64,000 nt of DNA from the NCBI GenBank assembly GCA_018242605.1, contig JAFEBP010000020.1, positions 95,162-159,161 on the forward strand, in the 5' to 3' direction. The notes under the pieces are model-generated. The model did not search any database. It saw only the letters and a list, made by a program, of their open reading frames with translations, and had not been told where the DNA came from. This document shows, in pieces, positions 1 through 7,464 of the stretch. The position numbers and the translations under genes are program-made. The stretch's first letter is position 1. Every line of letters begins with the position of its first letter. The DNA comes from Planctomycetota bacterium (lineage in GTDB: Bacteria > Planctomycetota > Phycisphaerae > Phycisphaerales > UBA1924).

Positions 1-30
1 ACCGTTTCCCGTCCGCCGATAGTATGGCAA

Positions 31-109
31 CCCGGTGCGCACCGGGAAACCAATAGGTCATTCGGACCTGAATTCCCGAAGGTTGCGTCCGCAACGCCTC
101 TTGGGCGTT
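31..109. other. Hairpin-rich segment of unknown function
   Basis: Four inverted repeats lie within about 80 bases. A perfect palindrome CCCGGTGCGCACCGGG is at 31-46. AGGTC/GACCT is at 55-69. GTTGC/GCAAC is at 82-95. AACGCC/GGCGTT is at 93-109; it shares bases with the previous hairpin, so the two cannot form together. No tRNA cloverleaf could be built on either strand, and no long run of T follows. It may be the structured tail of a gene outside the window or chance GC-rich folding. Bases 110-261 show nothing recognisable. Confidence 0.2.
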
Positions 110-261
110 CGGATTCCACACCCCGTCACGGCGAAGTTCAGACCGCATCAAAATCCAGATGTTCGACACATTTTCGGGTACCTCGACCCACCCGCGGCAC
201 CAGGCTCGACCGCGACTGGGCTCACCGGGGTTCCACAGCGACGGCCGCTCAGACGCGTCCA

Positions 262-966
262 TCATGATCGGACGGCCTGCTCCATGGTGCGGCGAACAGC
301 AGCTTCGGCGACCAAATCACTGGCGTCGTAGATCGGAAGGGGGCAGTTCTCCTTCGACACCAGCAAAGGGGCCTCGCTGCTGGCGAGGATCACCGCTTCG
401 CAACCGGCCTGAGCCATCCTCCCGATTGTGTCGAGCACCATCGCACGCGACTGAGGATGGATTTGACCGAAAATCAACTCGTTGAAGATGATGTGATCAA
501 TGGCCTTCGCGTCATCCGGTTTGGGGGCGAGCACCTGGATGCCCCGGATTCCAAGGTGCATCTGGAACGTTGAGGAGTTCATCACCAACTCGGTTCCGAT
601 GATCCCCACCACGCGTCGGCCGTCCCGCGAGACCGATTGCCCGACAAGGTCCGTCATGGTGAGCCAAGGGATCGGCGAACCCACCTCCGCGAGTTGCACG
701 GCGTGCTGCACCGCGGCGTCGGGGGTCAGGCAGAACTCGGCGCCGCAGCGGGCCAGCAACTCCGCCGACCTGCGGAGCAGTTTCCCCACCGTCATCCAAT
801 CATCTCGACGAATCGCATCAATGTACTGAGCGAGAGGTTCGTTATGCACCGAGAGCCTCGGGTGCTCGCCCGGCGGACGCAGACGCGCCGACTGCCGCGT
901 GATCGCCTGGTAGAAGAGCGCTGCGCCCTCGGGGCTGACTGCGACGATACCAATATGGCTGCTCAC
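262..966 (-). CDS. Asp/Glu racemase superfamily protein lacking the usual catalytic cysteines
   Basis: This 234-residue protein has the fold signature of the aspartate/glutamate racemase family: an N-terminal GIVAVSPEGAALFY matching the usual GIIGGMGPEAT region, and a C-terminal ILASSEAPLL matching the usual GCTEIPLL. Family members normally use two cysteines as the acid/base pair. Here the first position reads TPDAAVQHA, with Asp in place of Cys, and the second reads ASSE, with Ser in place of Cys. A GTG start at 966 is chosen because GGAG lies 8 bases upstream; an in-frame start at 1032 would add 22 residues without the family pattern. It is transcribed divergently from polA. A racemase of unusual mechanism or a non-racemase relative are both possible; the substrate is unknown. 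Confidence 0.7.
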   Translation of the reverse strand: MSSHIGIVAVSPEGAALFYQAITRQSARLRPPGEHPRLSVHNEPLAQYIDAIRRDDWMTVGKLLRRSAELLARCGAEFCLTPDAAVQHAVQLAEVGSPIPWLTMTDLVGQSVSRDGRRVVGIIGTELVMNSSTFQMHLGIRGIQVLAPKPDDAKAIDHIIFNELIFGQIHPQSRAMVLDTIGRMAQAGCEAVILASSEAPLLVSKENCPLPIYDASDLVAEAAVRRTMEQAVRS

Positions 967-1583
967 GGTGAGGTCTCCGAAAGACAAGTCTAACCCCGCT
1001 GGGTACGCGGCGTTCGCAGGATCAGTTCGCAACCTGATCGCAAACTGGTCGCATGCTCAAGAAAAAAAGCACGAGATCGCGAATTGTGCTTGCTTTTTCA
1101 GCATTCATGTGCCATGATGAAAGTGTTCCTCCCGCGTTCACGAACCATCACGCGGGAACCCCGAGCCGCGGCCCCGAAGAGGTCACAGGAGCGACGGGCA
1201 TGACGAGATCGCACGCAGGATAACGATCGAACGACCGATACCAAGCGTCCTCCGAGACGCTCTGAGGCGCGGCGAACACGACCGCGCTGATGCGTGAACA
1301 TCGATAGCCCTTGGGCCGTTTGTCCACGCAAGCCCGTCGCTCCGGAATTGGTCCGACGGGCATTCAGAACTTCCCCGAACCGTCGCCAACACTCTCGTGT
1401 TGCGTGTGTGCAGCAAGTGAACGGTCGTGGTGGCGCGGCGACGGCCGCCGGCGTCGGGCGTTCCAATTACAAAAGCTGGCCGAGTCGGAGGCGTCTCGCT
1501 GCGGGAGTGCGCCGGCGATGCCAAGGCGCCCAAGGCCGCACGCGGTTGATTGGCGTACCTTTCCGCCCACGCGGAGTGGGTGC
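967..1583. other. Intergenic region upstream of polA, no convincing gene
   Basis: This 617-base gap separates two divergent genes and should hold the polA promoter, but no clear -35/-10 pair was found. A minus-strand frame at 1363-1148 could encode 71 residues, with GGAAG 5 bases before its ATG. Its third-codon GC is only moderate and it matches no family I recognise, so it is left as a possible small gene. The plus-strand polA frame is also open back to 1311, but that extension is Arg/Ser-rich and does not look like protein. Confidence 0.4.
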
Positions 1584-4490
1584 ATGGCGACTCTTTACCT
1601 CATCGACGGTTACGCGGCGTTCTATCGGTGCTACCACGCGATCCGTACGCCCATGTCCAGCCCGGTCACCAAGGAACCCACGAACATGACGTTCGGGTTC
1701 GTTGGGCTGATGCTCAAACTCCTCAAGGCAGACGGCGCCAGCCTCATCAAGGCGGGGCGCCCCGACTACATCGCCCTCGCGCTCGACGTCTCCGGCGACC
1801 GCGGCACATTCCGCTCGCAGATTTATCCCGAATACAAGGCCCAGCGTCCCCCGCCGCCGCCTGATCTGGAGCCGCAGGTGGACCGCTGCCTGGCGATGCT
1901 CCGCGAGATCGGCGTGCCCATCGTCGGCGCCGAGGGCTACGAAGCCGACGACGTCATCGCGACGCTCGTCACCAAGCTCCGCCAGATTCACCCAGACCTG
2001 GCCATCAGGATGGTGTCTAAAGACAAGGACCTCAAGCAGCTGCTCGAAGGTGAGCAGGTCGAACTATTTGACGTTCACACCGACAACCCCTTCTCCGAGC
2101 AGACGCTGTACGCCGAGACCGGCTTGCGGCCCAACCAAGTCGTCGACATGCTCACGCTCGTGGGAGACACAGTCGACAACGTCCCCGGCATCGACACCGT
2201 CGGCGACAAGGTCGCCGCACAATGGATCAAGGAGTACGGCTCGCTCGACAATCTCGTGGCCAACGCGCCGAAAGTCCCCGGTAAACGGGGAGAAAAGCTC
2301 CGCGCGGCGCTCGACCAGCTCCCTCTCGTCAAGCAGCTCATTTCCTTGCGGCGCGATGTGCCGGTGGATCTGGAACTGACCTCCGCGTCGGTCCCGAGCC
2401 TCAAGCTCGACCGACTGCCCGCCATCTTCCGTGAGCTGGGATTCAACCGCTACCAGGACGAGATCAAGACCATCCTGAATGCGAACGCCTCGGGCAGAAC
2501 CGAGTCCGATCGCCCAGCCCCGGCCCCCGCCGCGCCGGCCCGCCCGGCTCCTCCGCCCCGTGGCGGACTGTTCGACACCCCCGCAACCACCTCTTCCGCG
2601 CCGATCAAGGCCCAATCCGGCGATTACGGCTGTATCGCCACGCGCGACCAACTCGCCGCTCTCGTCGCGGAGCTTCGCTCCGCCCCGGTGATCGCCGTCG
2701 ACACCGAGACGACAGCGCTCTCCCCGCACACGGCCAAGCTCTGCGGCGTGAGCATCTCAACCAAGATCGGCACAGGCTGGTACATCCCCGTCAAGTCCCC
2801 CACTCCCGCGAAACACCTCGACGAGAAGACCGTCCTGGGCGTGCTCCGCCTGTTCCTGGAAGACCCCGACAAGGCCAAAACCGGCCACAACCTCAAGTTC
2901 GACATCAATATTCTTCGAGCCCACGGCGTGACGCTGCGGGGCCTCACGGCGCCGGGAGGCTGTGACTCGATGATCGCCAGTTACCTGATCGATCCCTCTC
3001 GCTCCTCACATTCGCTCGACGCCCTCTCGCTCGCGCTGCTCAACCGCACCAACATCTCAATCAAGGAACTCATCGGAACCGGGCCCGACCAGGGCACCTT
3101 TGACTCCGTTCCAGTCAATGACGCCACCCAGTACGCGGCCGAAGATGCGGATGTCGCGCTGCAGTTGCGTTCGAACATGATGCCGCAGTTGGAGTCGATG
3201 GGACTGTTGCCCCTGGCACGCGACGTCGAGCTTCCGCTCGTGGAAGTACTGGCGGAGTTGGAATGGAACGGCATCAAAGTCGACGCGGCGGAACTCGACC
3301 GCCAACGCGCCCGCCTCAGCGGCCAGATCGATTCACTGATGAAGCAGATCGCGACCGAATCCCGCTCGCAGCTCGGCCGCACCTTCGATCCCGACAGCCC
3401 CAAGCAACTCGCGGCCGCGCTGTTCAACGGGCCCGACGATGAGCCCCCCGGGCTGGGCATCAAGGGCGCCAAACGCACCAAGACCGGTTTCTCAACCGAC
3501 GCCGAAGTGCTCGAGGAACTCGCCGACAACGACGCGATCACCACGCAGATCCCGCGGCTGATCCTGGAGTACCGCCAGCTCACCAAGCTCGTGTCAACAT
3601 ACCTGGTCGCGCTCAAGGAGGCCATCCACCCCAAGACCGGGCGCGTCCACTCCTCGTTCAACCAGACCGTCGCCGCCACGGGTCGGCTCGCCAGCCACGA
3701 CCCCAACCTGCAGAACATCCCGATCCGCACCGACGTGGGCCGCGACATCCGCAAGGCCTTTGTCGCCCCGCCGGGACGAACGCTGATCACGGCCGACTAT
3801 TCCCAGATTGAACTTCGTCTTCTGGCCCACCTGTCACGGGACCCCGCTCTGATCCAGGCATTTCAGGAAGGTCAGGACATCCACACCGCCGTCGCAGCGC
3901 AGATCCACGGTATTCCGCTCGACCAGGTGACCCGCGAGCAACGCAACGGCGCCAAGATGGTCAACTTCGGCATCGTGTACGGCATCACGTCGTACGGGCT
4001 GGCGCGGAGGCTCAAGATCGAGCAGGCTAAGGCCGCGGAGATCATCGACGGGTACAAGCGCAAGTTCTCCGGCATCACCACCTTCTTGCAGGAGTGCGTC
4101 GAGCACGCCCGCGGCAAGGGATATGTCGAGACGATGCTCAAGCGTCGCCGCCCCATCGCCGAGACCGACTCGCCGAACCCCTCGCGCCGAGCGCTCGCGG
4201 AGCGGCTCGCGATCAACAGCGTGGTTCAGGGTTCCGCCGCGGACCTCATCAAGATCGCGATGGTCGATCTGCACCGCCGCATCATCGATGCCCGCACCGA
4301 CCCCAGGAACCCGCTGCACGGCACGCTCATGCTGCTCCAGATCCACGACGAACTGGTCTTCGAGGCTCCCACGGAATCCGCGGATGCCGTCAAGGCTGTC
4401 GTGGTCGAACGCATGGAGCAGGCCATGAGCATCAGCGTGCCTCTCAAAGTCGATGCGCACGCCGCGCCCAACTGGTACGAAGGCAAGTAA
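1584..4490 (+). CDS. polA: DNA polymerase I
   Basis: This 968-residue enzyme handles Okazaki-fragment maturation and repair synthesis. The order is a 5'-3' exonuclease domain (about 1-300), a proline/alanine-rich linker (about 310-340), a 3'-5' exonuclease domain and a family A polymerase domain. The proofreading site looks intact: VDTET near 370, the HNLKFD block near 437 and YAAEDAD near 519. Polymerase motifs A (DYSQIELRLL, near 737), B (NFGIVYGI, near 793) and C (QIHDELVFE, near 918) are present. The ATG at 1584 is chosen over upstream in-frame starts because GGAG lies 7 bases before it and MATLYLIDGYAAFYR is the usual N terminus. It converges with the hydrolase gene across a 40-base gap with no clear terminator. 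Confidence 0.97.
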   Translation: MATLYLIDGYAAFYRCYHAIRTPMSSPVTKEPTNMTFGFVGLMLKLLKADGASLIKAGRPDYIALALDVSGDRGTFRSQIYPEYKAQRPPPPPDLEPQVDRCLAMLREIGVPIVGAEGYEADDVIATLVTKLRQIHPDLAIRMVSKDKDLKQLLEGEQVELFDVHTDNPFSEQTLYAETGLRPNQVVDMLTLVGDTVDNVPGIDTVGDKVAAQWIKEYGSLDNLVANAPKVPGKRGEKLRAALDQLPLVKQLISLRRDVPVDLELTSASVPSLKLDRLPAIFRELGFNRYQDEIKTILNANASGRTESDRPAPAPAAPARPAPPPRGGLFDTPATTSSAPIKAQSGDYGCIATRDQLAALVAELRSAPVIAVDTETTALSPHTAKLCGVSISTKIGTGWYIPVKSPTPAKHLDEKTVLGVLRLFLEDPDKAKTGHNLKFDINILRAHGVTLRGLTAPGGCDSMIASYLIDPSRSSHSLDALSLALLNRTNISIKELIGTGPDQGTFDSVPVNDATQYAAEDADVALQLRSNMMPQLESMGLLPLARDVELPLVEVLAELEWNGIKVDAAELDRQRARLSGQIDSLMKQIATESRSQLGRTFDPDSPKQLAAALFNGPDDEPPGLGIKGAKRTKTGFSTDAEVLEELADNDAITTQIPRLILEYRQLTKLVSTYLVALKEAIHPKTGRVHSSFNQTVAATGRLASHDPNLQNIPIRTDVGRDIRKAFVAPPGRTLITADYSQIELRLLAHLSRDPALIQAFQEGQDIHTAVAAQIHGIPLDQVTREQRNGAKMVNFGIVYGITSYGLARRLKIEQAKAAEIIDGYKRKFSGITTFLQECVEHARGKGYVETMLKRRRPIAETDSPNPSRRALAERLAINSVVQGSAADLIKIAMVDLHRRIIDARTDPRNPLHGTLMLLQIHDELVFEAPTESADAVKAVVVERMEQAMSISVPLKVDAHAAPNWYEGK

Positions 4491-4530
4491 GGCATGCCCG
4501 GTCCTGCGACGTGGCCCAGGGCACGCGCAC

Positions 4531-5322
4531 TCAGTCTCGCGGCGGATCGGACGGAGTGCCGAGCTTCGGCCGCCCCAGCAGCCTCGTCGCAACATCCGCC
4601 ATGATCCGCCAATCCGAGCCGATCGTGAAGTGGGACATCACCTTCGCCAAGGGGCGTGTCGGATCAACCCACACCGGGCTCATCCCCACCGGGGCCGTGT
4701 TCCTTGCACCCACCAGCCAATCTCGCAGCGTGGCGTAACAAAACAGTTCGTACCGACGGCCCGCGAAATCCGCGTCCAACGCGCCGATGAAGTCGCTCCC
4801 GGGCCTCAGATCCCTCGCCGCCGCGTCCGGCCGCACGCTTCTCGCGATCTTCGCGCCGCGATGCGGCGATGCGAGCGTCACGAGCCTCTGGATTCCCGGC
4901 AACTCGCCGCGCGCCGCAAGCCAGCGGGCCATGATTCCGCCCATCGAGATGCCCATGACATCGATCGATCGTCCAATCATTCCAGCTCGGTCCAGGGCTC
5001 TGAGGATCCGGTCCGCGGCGGCCTCCTTGCTGGTGCACGATGGGTAAGACACAACGATCGTGCCATGCTCCCCGGTACCGGCGAACCGCCGAAGCGTGGC
5101 GAGCGCAATCCATCCCGGCGCGGCCGGCGAGTGGTACCCGCAGATGACAACCAATGGATGAGGAAGCACTCCCGGGCAGTTCCGCATCGCCACCGCCGCC
5201 GCACGGAAACCGGCGGAGTCAACGTCAAAGCCGGGATTTCGAATGATGCCCATGCGCTCACGGAGGTTACGCATCCCCCACCGCCGCTCTTGCGCCCGGT
5301 GGCGCCTCGCGGCGTCTGCCAT
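4531..5322 (-). CDS. Alpha/beta hydrolase, lipase/esterase-like
   Basis: The protein is about 263 residues. HPLVVICGYHSP resembles the first strand and oxyanion region of alpha/beta hydrolases, and GISMGG carries the nucleophile serine in G-x-S-x-G context. LVTLASPHRG, which follows, is common in triacylglycerol lipase and PGAP1-like hydrolases. A C-terminal MSHFTI may supply the catalytic histidine. No signal peptide is apparent, so it is probably cytoplasmic. The start is uncertain: ATG at 5322 has GGAGA about 12 bases upstream, and ATGs at 5274 and 5253 are alternatives. It is divergent from the first M1 peptidase across about 60 bases, so promoters may overlap. The substrate cannot be inferred. 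Confidence 0.75.
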   Translation of the reverse strand: MADAARRHRAQERRWGMRNLRERMGIIRNPGFDVDSAGFRAAAVAMRNCPGVLPHPLVVICGYHSPAAPGWIALATLRRFAGTGEHGTIVVSYPSCTSKEAAADRILRALDRAGMIGRSIDVMGISMGGIMARWLAARGELPGIQRLVTLASPHRGAKIARSVRPDAAARDLRPGSDFIGALDADFAGRRYELFCYATLRDWLVGARNTAPVGMSPVWVDPTRPLAKVMSHFTIGSDWRIMADVATRLLGRPKLGTPSDPPRD

Positions 5323-5382
5323 GGCCGCATATTCTCTCCGCTTCCCCGGCGGCGTGGCGCTGCACTCTCTGGAGTTCCTCGC

Positions 5383-7407
5383 GTGAAACATGCTCAACTG
5401 CGGTCGCTCGTGCGCGGATGTTCTATGGCGGCGGTCATGCTGCCGACCTTCGCCGCGATCGGTCAGGATTCTGCCGGCGATGCCTCCGCGAAGCCCGCGG
5501 ACAAGCACGATTCAGGCCTGCCGATCGACCCCAGGATCGACCCCGTCACCGGAAGGCAGTTGGGCAACTGGGCGCCCGACCGTGACTTCGACCATCTGCA
5601 CATGTCGCTGGACCTGGACTTCCCAGATATGCAGCAGGCCGAACTGATCGGAGTGATGCGATTGCGTTCCGCGGCCATCGCCTCCGCCAAGTCCGTGCTC
5701 ACGCTCGACTGCAAGGGCCCGGCTGTCAAAAGCGTCACCTGCGACGGCGCGACCTGCAAGTTCGAATCCCGGGACGGCAAGCTCATCATCCAGCTTCCCC
5801 GTGCCGCGGCGCCCGGGATGCCCGTGGAGTTCGTCGTGAAGTACATGCTCGACTTCTCCAAGAACCGCGGCGCCGGGCTCACGTACTCATCGGGCAAAGC
5901 GGACGCGGACAGCATCACCCGCCAGTTCCCGCAAATCCACGCCCAGGGCGAAGCGCAGCTCAACAGCCTGTGGTTCCCGTGCCATGACTTCCCCAACGAG
6001 AAGCTGACCACCGAAATTTACGTCACGGTAGAGGAGGGTTACGAGGTCATCAGCAACGGCCGCCTTGAAGAGAAAACGAGCGCCGGGACGGGCCCCGACG
6101 GCCTGAAACGCACACGCTGGCACTGGCTGCAGGACAAACCGCACAGCGCTTACCTCGTCACGCTCGTCATCGGCAAGCTGGCCCGACTGGATCTTGGCGG
6201 CCCCGAATCCGGCCGCCCGGGCATGGATATTCCCGTGTTCACGCCCTTCGGCACAGAAGACTCTGTGCGAGACCTGTACTCCCAGACCCCGGAAATGATC
6301 GCCCACTTCGAGAAGATGTTTGACGAGCCCTACCCCTGGGACCAGTACGCCCAGTGCCTCGTGCGGGACTTTGTCGCGGGAGGCATGGAGAACACCGGCT
6401 GCACGCTGATGACTCTAGGTTCAGCCCGCGGCGAGCCCGGCTCTCAGGATGATCTCATCTCACATGAACTCGCCCACCAGTGGTTCGGCGACCTGGTCAC
6501 GTGCAAGACCTGGGCCCATATCTGGCTCAACGAGGGCTGGGCCAGCTACGCCGAGGCGGTTTGGAACGAGCACAAGGGCGAACGCACCAGCGCCGAGAAA
6601 GCCCGCACAGCATATCAAAAGACCATCCGCGGGTTCATCCAGAGCCAGCGGGCCCGGAACCGGACCAACGCCCCCGCCGGCGCCGCGATGGTGAGCAACC
6701 GCTACAGCAACCCCGACGCCGTATTCACGAAGGCCGAAGACCCCTACGCCAAGGGCGCCTTGGTGCTCCACATGCTCCGGCAACGCCTTGGCGACGAACT
6801 CTTCTGGAAGGCGACCCGCGATTACCTGAACAAGTTCAAGTTCTCCGTCGCGGAGACCGACGATTTCCGCCGCGAGATGGAACGCGTCAGCGGCCAGAAC
6901 CTGCAGCGATTCTTCGACCAGTGGACGACCCGCTGCGGCCTGCCCCGCCTGAACGCCGAGTTCGAATGGGACGACGCCGCCAGGACGCTCAAGGTGAGCA
7001 TCGAGCAGACGCAGAAAATCGACTACTTGAACCCCGCGTTTGCGCTCTCACTGCCCGTCCGCGTGAAATCCGAGGGCTCGGAGGCCCAGTGGTTCACGAT
7101 CGACTTTGACACCACGAAGACGGTTGCGGTATTCCAACTTGACTCCAAGCCGACCCAGGTGACGCTCGATCCGAACATGAACGTCATCGCGGCGGTGGAC
7201 GTCAAGAAGGACCTGGCATGGTGGATCGAGGATCTTCTGCACGGCCCTTCCTACGCCGCCAAGATCGCCGCGGCCGAGTATCTGACCGGCGTGCCCGACA
7301 AGCGGGCACAGGCCGCGCTGACGCGGGCCGCCGCGGATCAGTTGGAAGACGATACCGTTCGGGAAGCGGCGTGGCGGGGCGTGGGCCTCACCGTCGCGGG
7401 AAAATAG
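5383..7407 (+). CDS. Exported M1 family metallo-aminopeptidase (first of a tandem pair)
   Basis: The product is 674 residues with an N-terminal signal peptide (VKHAQLRSLVRGCSMAAVML..., cleavage likely after AIG or later), so it should act outside the cytoplasm. The M1 exopeptidase motif appears as GGMEN near 333. The zinc site is HELAHQWFGDL near 361, followed by WLNEGWASY, giving HEXXH-x18-E. The GTG start at 5383 has GGAG 8 bases upstream and begins exactly at the signal peptide. The gene is followed after 57 bases by a paralogue with the same N-terminal domain. M1 enzymes remove N-terminal residues from peptides; a role in using extracellular peptides is an inference. Confidence 0.92.
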   Translation: MKHAQLRSLVRGCSMAAVMLPTFAAIGQDSAGDASAKPADKHDSGLPIDPRIDPVTGRQLGNWAPDRDFDHLHMSLDLDFPDMQQAELIGVMRLRSAAIASAKSVLTLDCKGPAVKSVTCDGATCKFESRDGKLIIQLPRAAAPGMPVEFVVKYMLDFSKNRGAGLTYSSGKADADSITRQFPQIHAQGEAQLNSLWFPCHDFPNEKLTTEIYVTVEEGYEVISNGRLEEKTSAGTGPDGLKRTRWHWLQDKPHSAYLVTLVIGKLARLDLGGPESGRPGMDIPVFTPFGTEDSVRDLYSQTPEMIAHFEKMFDEPYPWDQYAQCLVRDFVAGGMENTGCTLMTLGSARGEPGSQDDLISHELAHQWFGDLVTCKTWAHIWLNEGWASYAEAVWNEHKGERTSAEKARTAYQKTIRGFIQSQRARNRTNAPAGAAMVSNRYSNPDAVFTKAEDPYAKGALVLHMLRQRLGDELFWKATRDYLNKFKFSVAETDDFRREMERVSGQNLQRFFDQWTTRCGLPRLNAEFEWDDAARTLKVSIEQTQKIDYLNPAFALSLPVRVKSEGSEAQWFTIDFDTTKTVAVFQLDSKPTQVTLDPNMNVIAAVDVKKDLAWWIEDLLHGPSYAAKIAAAEYLTGVPDKRAQAALTRAAADQLEDDTVREAAWRGVGLTVAGK

Positions 7408-7464
7408 CCTACCTTCCGAGCGATCCTTTCCGTGGCAACGTCAAGTGTGTGAAGCGAGCAGAAC

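Noticed and set aside
31..130. Possible tRNA, suggested by GTTCGGATTCC near 108-118
   Set aside because: No matching T stem, acceptor stem or anticodon arm could be formed on either strand.
1148..1363. Minus-strand 71-codon frame upstream of polA
   Set aside because: It has a GGAAG site but no recognised family, and its codon use is only weakly like the neighbours; kept as a possibility in the gap entry.
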